From Ephemerocybe angulata (lineage: Eukaryota > Basidiomycota > Agaricomycetes > Agaricales > Psathyrellaceae), in the NCBI GenBank assembly GCA_013368325.1, contig JAACJK010000058.1:62001-126000 (forward strand): a DNA stretch of 64,000 bases, in the 5' to 3' direction. Made by a program: the position numbers and the translations under genes. This document shows, piece by piece, positions 44,683 to 54,493 of this stretch. The notes below the pieces were generated by a model, which searched no databases, was not told where the DNA came from, and saw only the letters and a program-made list of their open reading frames with translations. Numbering within the stretch: position 1 is the first letter of the stretch; every line of letters starts with the position of its first letter.

Positions 44683-46009
44683 ATGGATGCCAACAGGTCC
44701 TGCATGAACCACGAGAGTGCTCGTCCTCCGTCCCTCTCCTTGACTATGCAGGAGCTTCTTGGTACGTTCATGCGAGCCTTGAACTTACGTATGTCTTATT
44801 TCCGTCCGCTTTTTGCAACCTCTGACTCACCTTGCCATCGAACACAGGCCTCACCTCCGCGGTTGATAATGACAGCGAGCGCTACTGTAGGTACTTATTC
44901 ACTACCCCACTCCCATCGACTCACATGTAAGGTACACCTAGACCACGAGACCTGCGTGGGATGCCATGGCTCTGGCTTCGTCCTCGTCCCACGCGATGGT
45001 GATAACAGCGAGTCGGACGACTCTGAGGAGGAAGACCACCTCCCTGGTGGAAGAGGTATGTACAGTCTCTCGTTGTCGAATAGTTTATCTGTCTGACATG
45101 AGTCCTTATCTCTAGGTCCCGCCCCCGCGCGTCTTCAGCTTCCCTCTCGGTCTGTGGCTGAACAAGCCCGTGTCTTAGTTGCTTCTCTTCAGTCCTATAC
45201 CTCTACTCCTATTAATGCGGCTAGTCCTGCTCCTGTACCTATTTCTATTCCTGTCGTCCCTACCGTACCTACTGCTCCTGTATCTCCTGCCCCCGTCCAG
45301 GCTCCCGCCCCCGTCCAGGCTCCCGTCCCCGTCCAGGCTCCCGCCCCCATCCAGGCTCCCGTCCCCGTCCAGGCTCCTGCCCCTGTCCAGGCTCCCGCCC
45401 CCGTCCAGGCTCCCGCCCCCGTCCAAGCTCCCGCCCCCGTCCAGGCTCCCGCCCCCGTCCAAGCTCCCGCCCCCGTCCAGGCTCCCGCTGCTGTTCAGCC
45501 TTCCCCAACAGCTGTCTTTGCCCCTGTTGCTGCCCCACCCGGGGTTGCACCAGGTGCACCGTCGCACACGAGCCTCCTGGCTCAATTCGTCACCGCCCCT
45601 CCCCTGCCGGCTGACCACATGGTCCTTGTTCCTGCCGCCTCCATTGTGGAGCCGGGATTCCACTCGCTGGGTCCTAACACGACCCCGCCCGCCCCCACCG
45701 AGGCTGTTTTTGCGTCGTCAGGAGGTAAGGCTGATCTTTTGTTTACCTTTACAGGCGAGTACTGACATTCTCTATCAGCTGAACGCTACTACACCGTCAC
45801 CCGTGGCATCAGGGTTGGAGTTTTTGCAGGATGGTAAGTTGAGTTCACGGACTAACTGTCAGCGTGAAACTGACACACCTCACAGGCAGAACACCAGCCC
45901 CTACGTAACGGGTGTCTCTGGCGCCGCCTTCAGCCGCCACCGCTCCCTCCAAACTGCATATGAGGCCTACGTTACCGCCTACAGCAGGGGCTTTGTTGCG
46001 TATATCTAA
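44683..46009 (+). CDS. Protein with CxxC motif, PVQAPA repeat and C-terminal RNase H1/viroplasmin-like domain
   Basis: The gene starts at ATG 44683 behind a TATA box and has about six exons. After a short N-terminus comes HETCVGCHGSGF, a single CxxC hairpin resembling half a zinc ribbon, then an acidic stretch. A proline-rich region contains eleven copies of a six-residue unit. The C-terminal exons (about 45779 to 46009) encode a YYTVTRGIRVGVFAGW segment, then VTGVSGAAFSRHRSLQTA and AYEAY. This is the pattern of the small domain found at the N-terminus of RNase H1 and in caulimovirus viroplasmins, which binds RNA/DNA hybrid or double-stranded RNA. No RNase H catalytic domain follows. Exon 2-3 joins are less certain than the C-terminal ones. 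Confidence 0.72.
45286..45483 (+). repeat. 18-bp coding minisatellite, eleven units
   Basis: Eleven tandem 18-bp units (CCTGCCCCCGTCCAGGCT and variants) encode PAPVQA, with a degenerate twelfth. Third-position changes and A/V or V/I substitutions are scattered. Copy number probably varies between strains. Confidence 0.92.
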
Positions 46010-47274
46010 TGTATCATTCCGCCGCCCCTGTCGTGTCTCCTGTCGTGTATTTTCGTCTGCGTTGCGTAGTGGGCTCAGGTCATGTTAGAGGCGTGTGTAA
46101 TTAGTGCTTGTTTCTCTGTCGCGCCCATGCCTGTACCACTCTATTGCTGTTTCCCGTATACCTCTCCCCCACTCAATATATCTGACTTTCGGACGTTCTC
46201 TGCAAATTTAAACCGGTACTCATTCCCATGCCGACTTAGAGAAACCGACTGTCCCAGTCATTTCTGAGAACTCAGTGTATGCCTGTAATCCTCGATCATT
46301 CTGGTTTAGAGTACGTACCAGTTAGAATTATGCCGACAAGTCACATTTCTATCATGGAGTAATAACTTGACGATTTTTGGGTGTTAAAGACCACCCTCTA
46401 TTGTGATTCATATCTACCCCCTTTATACGCCTCTAAGGTAGTTAGAATATACCGAGACTTCATAGTGTCATGCTTCAGAAAGGCTCGGTTGAGTATTGCA
46501 CCCGTGGGCGCTAAATGAGCGCTTAACAGGGCCACGCACTTTCTACTTGACCAAAGCCTCTAACAGCTCCGCGAAACCTCCAAAATCAATTTAAACCCTT
46601 GAATAAAGCTACTGAATACCTCTCATATGGTGTACCCTTGAATACGGCCTCTAAAATCATAATTATAGGCGCAGTGCGCAGCGCATTCACTTCAGCGGGA
46701 TTATCACCCAGATTTTCCACTTTTCCTGGAAACTGAGAGCACAGAAGACTTGTTACGAGCCATATGTATCATAATACACGTGTAGCGCTTACATTGAAGA
46801 GATTAAATATGACCGGCACTGGTGAATGTCATGCTACGCTCTAAGTCGCATACTGGGATATTCGTGAAATCCGGGTTATTTACTGCACCCACAGAAAACA
46901 GAAGTGAAGGAAGATCGCAAAGTGCATATATATTACCCTCTATGAGAGCTTATGTTATAGGTGTTCCAAGGCCTTATCGAGCTACTCAGTCGCTAGGAAT
47001 CCCCTAATCTGTGCCATTTCTCGAGTCGATGCCGGTTTATTCGGTTGCTGATTGGCTGATCAGTATTCCGGATTAGGCAGTAGCCGATCTGGATCTGAGG
47101 CGCGGAACAGGCCCTCCCCGAAGCTCTGCTTTGGCAGATATAAAAACTGGCTTCAGAGGTAACGGACGCACTCAGTGCCCCACTCCCCCACGTCAAGCTG
47201 CCCTAGGTGAGTACAATGCCCCTGTGTCCTATCAGTCTGGGACCCACTGACCTATCGACTCCACAGTGTGAATA
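46010..47274. other. Intergenic, promoter of next gene at the right end
   Basis: No supported gene between 46010 and about 47130. A TATAAAA element at 47139-47145 and an apparent leader intron (about 47207-47265) precede the small gene that starts at 47275. Confidence 0.5.
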
Positions 47275-47802
47275 ATGTCTACGCCGACCAGTTCCCCCAC
47301 TCGGCGAAGCGACTGGAGCGTGCTCGAGACCCTCGATCTCATTGTCGGGGCTATCGAATATCTCAAGACGCTCATCGCTAGGGGCAACGTGTCTGCGCAT
47401 TTTACAGGATTCTGGGGCCACTGGGTGGGGGTACATGGGGACCTCGATGAGACGTTCAGGTACTTGCGCCATGTCCCTAACCGTGAGGTCCATGTTGCCC
47501 AATATCGCCGAGTACGCCCTGTTACACCTCTGGTGCGATTGTTCTTGCTGACATAGCTACCAAAGCGCGTCTTCAAAACCCTTCGATGGTTCGCTGTCCA
47601 AGGACGCCGTAGCAACCGCCCTCACCCCCACCAAGCAAGTATTGTCCGCTTGAGGGCCCAGCTCCTCGCTATCGTCCGCAACTTCCCCATCATGGGCGTC
47701 AGCTCTGAGCACTGGGCATTCGCGTGCTGGGCCCTTCATTACCAAGGCGACGGAAACACAGAGGGCTTGGTCTTGGGGCCGTATAGGCCATTTGAGGATT
47801 GA
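47275..47802 (+). CDS. Small orphan protein, 160 residues
   Basis: Exons 47275-47511 and 47557-47802 are joined over a 45-nt GTACGC...CATAG intron and sum to 161 codons. A TATA box 135 bp upstream and a likely leader intron support a real transcription unit. The protein has two helical-looking segments (LETLDLIVGAIEYLKTLI and RLRAQLLAIVRNFPI) separated by a Trp/His-rich stretch (FTGFWGHWVGVHGD). It ends with EHWAFACWALHYQ. No family was recognised. It and its neighbour at 48850 have similar size and architecture but no clear sequence similarity. Confidence 0.6.
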
Positions 47803-48849
47803 TGTTTTCAGTGTATCGTATCCTGTATGTAGAGCGCCTAAGGTTCCGTTCACTTAGATAGACGGTACTTTCTCTACACTACTCTAACACTTTCGTATGT
47901 CATCGGACTCGCGTAGTTTTTCATTCCCCCCTCAATAAACCGCGTTCTCGAACGATTTCGCCCCTACAATCTCAGCTGCAACTGGAGTGTCAAGGCCGTC
48001 GAGATCTGGGGATAAGAAGCGCCGGGAACCTCGAAGAACTTGGTCTATCGTTTGTCGACCACTCAATCATGCGTTGCCGTTCGTTCAGCATAGAAGCCAT
48101 TGTTCGAGTCAAAGGGATTCTGAGAGGTGGGTATACCTTGACTGACACTGTACTGAGGGGTTCTGCAGCCTAGTACGAACTCCGGCCGTCCCAGTTGAGT
48201 AACATAAGGACGACGGGGATCTGGCTACTTAGCGAATTTGACACCTCATACCCCAAACCGGTCATTTCGAGTATTCATTGTCAATAGTGCATTCCCCCGT
48301 TAGGGAATAGAAGATCGTAGAATGGAATATATCTAAGATTATCCGAAAGAGCGGTATTACTGCTGCCTAGTCACATTGTAAGAATGCCGAGGAAGGGAGT
48401 GGAGGGCGATAATTAGTACAAGTGGTGTAATCAAAAAGCCTCTTTTTGATCCAAGGCTTCTTTCCGACGGCATTGTCCTGCCATCGTCCTCTCACACCAT
48501 CGGAGATTAAGGATATAATGGGAAAATGCGCCCAATCCCCACCAAGCGCGATGTCCAGAGAAATGACAAGGGCACGGGAGGAAGAGGACTATTCGTGTAT
48601 GAGGTGTAAATTATACTTGCTTGATGTAGTAATTAGTACCTTACATTGACATCGGAGGTCGTCGAACAATCATGCGCGTAGTGCTCTGCGAGTGGGAAGG
48701 CCTTCGTGATAAGATCCTGGCCAGTTTAGGCAGGGGAAAACCCTTGGGATTAAGCCTGCAGTGTTCGCCGCATGGGAGATATAAACTGCGCTGCGAGGGG
48801 AGGATATTCAATGGCTCCCAATCACCCTGAGTTAACCACACACTTCCCA
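47803..48849. other. Intergenic with a TATA box at the right end
   Basis: No gene was seen between 47803 and about 48770. A TATAAA at 48780-48785 lies 70 bp before the next start codon. Confidence 0.5.
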
Positions 48850-49420
48850 ATGGCTTACTACTACCCAGAGGGTGTCGAGTACTTCATGGTGAGCATCTGA
48901 GTCCATTACACGACTGTCTTCGATATTCTGATCCTACCTTAGGCTCCGGTATACAGACCCTTGTGCGCTGCAAAGAATTCTGCGATCCAGGAATATGTTC
49001 CCCTCTATGCCTGGGCCGTCAGGACATACCAGGTCCCTGAGTTTCTGGCCTACTTCTTCTCTAGATGGATGGCACGCTGGCCAGTTCCACGGCGCTCGAA
49101 TACCAGTGACGAAGCGTGGGAGAGCTTAAAGGCTGTTGAGAAGGCGGTACGGCTGCTTCTATTGATCACAAAGCTTCGACAGCTAATGTCTTCGTTGACA
49201 GAGGCTTCTTTATGAACTCAAGAACCGTGCCGGCTATCTTATTGAAAAGGCCCTTAGGGAGGATGAGCGGCAGATATCAATGAAGCTTGTCGGCTATCTC
49301 ATCAACTGCCTGCGCAACATTCACATCAACGAGCACACCTCTGTTGCTGCTGGTACTCGCTGCCCTTCGTGTACTCTTGTTTTCGACAACTATGATGTTT
49401 CTGAACGTACCACTGTCTAA
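48850..49420 (+). CDS. Small orphan protein with C-terminal CPSC motif, 153 residues
   Basis: Exons 48850-48888, 48943-49146 and 49202-49420 each hold whole codons and sum to 154 codons. The TATA box at 48780 supports the start. The N-terminus is Tyr/Pro-rich (AYYYPEGVEYFMAPVYRP). The middle is aromatic (WAVRTYQVPEFLAYFFSRWMARWP), followed by a helical segment ending NCLRNIHINEHTSV. Near the C-terminus is RCPSCTLVF, a single CxxC that would need a partner for metal binding. No family was recognised. The gene ends 5 bp before the stop of the convergent gene at 49426, so the two transcripts must overlap. Confidence 0.6.
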
Positions 49421-49425
49421 GCTAA

Positions 49426-50705
49426 CTAGAATACATCCCTAGGCTCATTACCTAGAACCCATGTACGCTCTGCTACAACACGTTGATACATCCCATCGTC
49501 TCCCCCAAGTGCCGCGTAGTCCTCAACGATATATTTCATTTGCCGTGCAGTCCACCAGCGTGCCTGTAGCGCAATGTTTCTTGAGAGTGATTCGGACATG
49601 CCGCCACATGTCGCGGTGAGCCTGTCATACTCCGCCAGAAGGTAGTTGTATTGTTCGCGAATCTCATGTTGAAACTCCGGCATGGGCATCTGATGGAAGC
49701 GCGCTGTCCAATTTTGGCAAGCGCTCGTGTACCGGTACGTCACAAAGCCGGCCAGAGCGGCTGAAACCAATGGCCACGACGAGTGGAAGTCAGGCGAGTT
49801 CAGGATATGGTGTGGGTATGGCGGCATCTTTGTTAACGCCCTCAGATCGTCCTCCTCCAAGTATACATCATCGAGACCCAGCGCGTCCTGCCCTTTGCAG
49901 AACGCCCAGAAAGTCCTGATGTAGTCGGGATCGACCATATCTGAGGATGCGAGCTGTGCGATGTCATCGGGCAGCAGTAGTGGAGGGCTTCCTTTTCGCT
50001 TTAGGTAGGCTTTCCGATTTTGCGCTCTTCGGGCCTCAATAGCACTTGAAATAACACTTGTCAGTGAAGATGCGCAGTAGGAGCAGAACATACAACAGTG
50101 CTCACCCAGGCTTTGACATCCGGAGAGCTCTTCTAGCCTTTTCCGCATTCTGACGATCCACAAGCGTAAGGTATAGAGCTCTTCGACCCATATAGAGGCG
50201 TGCATTTGGCTCAGACTAATGATCCCTTGTACTTATTGAGCCTGGGCCTAGCAAGCCCGCATCCACCCGCCGGTGATCCGTCCCGGCCTCGAGGAAGATC
50301 ATGTGGTATGTGGGAAGGTTCGACTTCCATGGGCGCCAAATCCCATCTGCATTCCCCCACTCCCAACTCGGACTCACTGGCAGAATCTCCAATGGGCGAC
50401 GTAACTGGTAAAGGAACTTCACAGGCTAGGTATGTCCGGTGGCATAGATAAATTCGATCTGACTGAGCTGTGATAGTCAGTACCACAGCGCGAAACAGGC
50501 AACCCTGATAATAGACGGCAATTTCACGTTGAAGAGAGCTCGGGCTGAAATGGGGGTGGGAGTATTCCAAATAGACACTACTAGCTTTACGGAGCACGTT
50601 TTTCCTCTGCAGTATTGCAGGAGGCGTTTTGACCAAGGTACGGGGATTTAATCCGGAGGTCCAGTCCCAATTCGCTAAATCTCTACGCAGCATCGTCCTA
50701 TTCAT
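49426..50705 (-). CDS. Orphan protein with basic Arg/Lys helix, start uncertain
   Basis: The last exons, 50106-50180 and 49426-50044, are joined over a GTGAGC...TCAAG intron. They link in frame to an exon beginning at 50233 (donor GTACAA). The 5' end is less clear: the frame is open to an ATG at 50705, but an intron near 50430-50490 is possible. Across the joins the protein reads LVDRQNAEKARRALRMSKPG then AIEARRAQNRKAYLKRKGS, a long basic helix. Then come VDPDYIRTFWAFCKGQDALG, PHHILNSPDFHSSWPLVSAAL and a Trp-rich helical C-terminus. It resembles a loose class of fungal predicted proteins with RxxxNRxxxxR repeats; no function is assigned. Confidence 0.55.
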
Positions 50706-50795
50706 CTACTCCCTCAATCTCACGTCGCTAGACTCAAGCTAGAGTCCTCTTTCTCTAGACTTTGCTACCTCTATACTGTCAACCAATCCTATACG

Positions 50796-53700
50796 ATGTC
50801 AAAGAAACCTTCGGCTGGTAAGAAGAAGCAGAAGCTCATGGGTCACTTGTCGATCCCTGGTCTTTCTTCGTCTGCATCCAAGGGCCGCGAAGGTGCAGGA
50901 ACCCGTACTCTCCGCACCGTAAAGATGAAGGTATCACTTGCTGGAGGATACAAAGTGTGTCACACTACCCAAATGTCGGCGGTCAACGTCTCGAACGTTC
51001 CCTTGAATGACTCCCGTACAACCGAAGAGATACTCAAGGCATGGCTCCATGCGACACAGGCACATGGGTGGGAACAGGGTTATGTTGATAGCTTTCTTGA
51101 GCACGAGCAGCCCCCACCGGAGGGTGATCCAGAGACCAATCCCCGTCCAAAAGTCTTGGGTGTATGTCATTCCAAACGCCTATCTCATTAGCTAACTGAC
51201 AGTTTGTTTCTCGCTCCAAACAGGATAAGGTTACCCATGATTGGAAGATGCAGATAGATTCGTACATGAGAGTGATCCTTACTCTTGAAGGCCGCGGAGC
51301 TAACCCACCCTCCATATGCCCGAGCTGCACCAGTGGGGCGGCCCCTAATTATCGGTGTTTGGTCTGCAGCAATGGCGGGCTGATGTGCGAAGCGTGCATT
51401 CGGACCCAACATGCGACACTTCCGACTCATCGAATACAGGTATACTTTCTTTATCCTGTCAAATATTGTGTGATTCTCATAGTCCTCTTATTTCAGCACT
51501 GGAACGGAACTCGCTTTACCCAGACTTCACTGAAAGCCACTGGACTACGCATCCAGTTGGGACACCCTCCAGGAGAGCGATGCCCATTAAACGAGGCAAC
51601 GTGGGCAGATGACTTCGTCATCATAGACTGTGATGCGGTACACAGTGTAGGACTTGACTTCTGTCGCTGTGGCGCGACTTCTAAGAGCCACGTTGAGCAA
51701 CTCCTCGAACGCCGCCTTTATCCCGCAACCGTTTCAAACCCCAAGACCGCTGCAACCTTTCGAGCACTTGAACTCTTTGAGCTTCTTCAATATGAAGCAA
51801 AGATATCTCCATTCGAGTTCTTTAAAGCCATTGCCCGTCTAACCGACAACACCGGGCTTAGTCCAGCAAAGGTCAGTTCCGTTCGGAGTGTTCTTGACTT
51901 CAAACTAACTGTATTGTTAATCCGAAGGATCGATATCCAAGTTTATTACGCATGGTACACGAGTGGCGCCATCTCAAGCTCCTGAAACGAATGGGTCGGG
52001 GTCACGATCCACTGAGGGGAGCAGCAGCCACTACGCAGGGCGAATGTGCATTGTTATGTCCCGCCTGTCCGCACCCAGGGATAAATATGCCTGAGGGATG
52101 GGAAAACGAGCCCGAGGAAACAAGGTGCGGCTGTTGTCCTCATTAGTTGCATCATGTCAAACTAACGCGCGGCTTGGAAGGTGGATACATGCCCTAAATC
52201 TCGCTTTAGATGCAAACTTTCGATTGAGGCGAAAGGACGTATCGAGCAGAGCGGCGGATCCAGGCCTAATTCAAGGCTTCGCGTATTTTGTTGAAGACGA
52301 CGCATTCTGTGAGTATGTAAAGAAGCACGCTGATGAGGTAGAGCCGAAGAGTACCTGCTTGCGTCACGATGCAGTCAATCTTGCAGATACTCGCCCAGGA
52401 CAAGGGTACAGCGCCACAGGGGTCGCAACGGTTGAATGCGCTCGCCATAACATGAAGCGGCCCTCCGCTGTCTGTGACCTACAGAAAGGCGAAAGGTATT
52501 TGCATCCAGAGCCCTCATTTGTACCCAATGCTAAGCGCGATTTAGATATAGCAATATGGATTATATCCTGCATTGGAGCTTGGTGGTCCTCGCTCTGGGT
52601 CTAATCAAGACGTTCATAATATCCTATGACATTGCTTGCCAATGGTCAATTAACCTGATGAGGCGACTTAAATCCATTGATACGAAGTCACCTCTACTCA
52701 ATGATAAGGTTAAAACTCGCTACGTTGTGCCAAAATTCCACCTTCCAGCTCACATTGCACCATGCCAAACAAAGTTCGCCTTCATGCTGACACCGGGCGC
52801 TGGGCTTGGCGACGGTGAAGCGGCAGAGCGGGGATGGGCTGATACAAATGCCCTGGGGCCCAGCACTCGGGAGATGGGGCCGGGGACTTGGAGGGACACA
52901 CTTGACTGTCATTTCGGAGATTATAACTGGAGGAAAATCACAGACCTAGGTGAGAAAGTCTTATAATTCTGAGAAATTTAGTTGATTGATTGACTTTCAG
53001 GGTCTTCCCTTCTGAAGAAGATGAACAACGCTGTTCTGAATGTCGCAGAGCACGTTATTGCCCATCAAGAGCTTGAACAAACACTTAATCCGACGGACTT
53101 GGAGAAGTGGAAGGGCATTATGGTGGAGTGGGAGAAAGATCCCAAGAAGCCAAGTCCCTTTGAAATGGTTGTGGAGACGCCGACGCAGAAGGTTGTCCGA
53201 CGTGTGATGGCGGACGATGAAACGGAAGCACTGAAGACAGGGAAGGACTTCTCCTTGAATAGTGAGATCTCCCCGAGTGCCTTGATCGCTCGGGGACTTG
53301 ACCTGGAGGCAGAGCAGTAAGTTGACAGACATACACCACTTAATCTACACTGACCAAAGTACAGGCGCGCTTTGCGGCTTCAGATGAAGCAGGTTTGGAC
53401 TCACTCACAAGATCGTGAGCTTACACGTCTCCAACTGCGCTCAAACGCACTGATCAGAAAGGTCGAAGCATGGTACGAGATCCTCCAACTTTACATTCCA
53501 GCATCGGTCGTGCTACGAAAGCAGGGGTCAACGGAGGTCACGGTGCAGCCATACAAACTATCGCTATGGCTCCCATCTGAAATCGGCGGTCGAGCAATCT
53601 GCGATAGGCGTTTGATCGAGATTGAGTATGATCTACGCACAGCTCAGGCTCAGGAAGCGCTCGCCAACATCAAGCGTCATGTCCAACGGCGAGTCACGGT

Positions 53701-54184
53701 CCGAGACTTGAAGGCTCGGTGGCTCCGCGGCCAAGGAGCAAATACTCGGGCATTAACCCTTCTTGGCTCAATTGAAGATCGAATATCGGCCGCAAGGGAC
53801 GAGTATCGGCAGTCACGCCTCGCTATCTTATCTCTGGGAAAGATGCTGGGCCGGTCTGGAGAAGAAGCGCTCTACCCCCCGCTGGAGGACGCCGATATTC
53901 GACCCATGGCTCCAGAGACGGCACCCGAACCCAAAAAGCCAAACGGTGAAACTCGACGCACCCTCTCGTGGATCTGGAGACACGGTAGCGCAATTGAGAA
54001 CCAAACCTTGGTTGAGGCTGAAAGTGAGTGTTCTCAAAAACCAAATGGTCTGGCTATGTCGCTAACCGTCAAAACTACAGCGGTGAGGGTTGAGTGGGGG
54101 AAGTCAAAGGCTAGGGCGACTCGCTATCAAGAAGAAGTGTTAATAGTGAGGGAGGAGATGAATCGCACCGCGCGTTTTCTCTGA
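50796..54184 (+). CDS. KDZ-family transposase with CxC2 cysteine cluster, probably truncated at its C-terminus
   Basis: Nine exons from 50796 sum to 2946 nt, 981 residues, ending at a TGA at 54182-54184. Residues about 150-195 form a CxC2 cluster (ICPSCTSG, YRCLVCSNGGLMCEACIRTQH, HRIQHWNGTRF). The Kyakuja-Dileera-Zisupton domain follows: CPACPHPGINMPEGW, ALDANFRLRRK (acidic residue near 395), AYFVED, ATGVATVECARHNMKRPSAV, DLQKGER, ISYDIACQWS (Asp near 518), FHLPAHIAPC and GDGEAAERGW (Glu near 581). After the TGA the same frame runs on for about 100 codons, WKESQWRERGTVWEKE to a TAG at 54493, and looks like the original C-terminus. The catalytic region is intact, so activity is possible. Confidence 0.93.
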
Positions 54185-54493
54185 TGGAAGGAGTCTCAAT
54201 GGAGGGAGCGAGGAACTGTTTGGGAGAAGGAGACGATTTCGCCAGAGTACCTTGAGGGGCTGAAGGCATACGCCGAAAAACAGTCCAACATTTTCCAAGG
54301 TCTGCGATGCTCGTTTGAACACATGTGGGCAGATGTGGACAAAACCATTGCGTATGCGAAAGCCGAAATCGCAACCCCCGAGTTGTTCTACAAACGGCGT
54401 CAGTCGGAAATTGAAGGAGCGCAAAAAAACAACCGTATATTCCCCATTCCTTTAGAATTCGATGCCCCGCCCCCCTCTCCCATGGTGTCTTAG
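50796..54493 (+). mobile_element. KDZ DNA transposon, internal part; ends not found
   Basis: The transposase gene defines the element. I could not identify terminal inverted repeats or target duplications by eye on either side, so the element may be larger, may include the neighbouring small genes, or may have lost its ends. Confidence 0.6.

Noticed and set aside
45175..45663. Gly/Arg-rich minus-strand frame
   Set aside because: Created by the antisense of the 18-bp minisatellite.
40058..54493. TET/JBP dioxygenase linked to the KDZ element
   Set aside because: Known association in basidiomycetes, but no HxD plus downstream His/Arg motif was found in any frame here.
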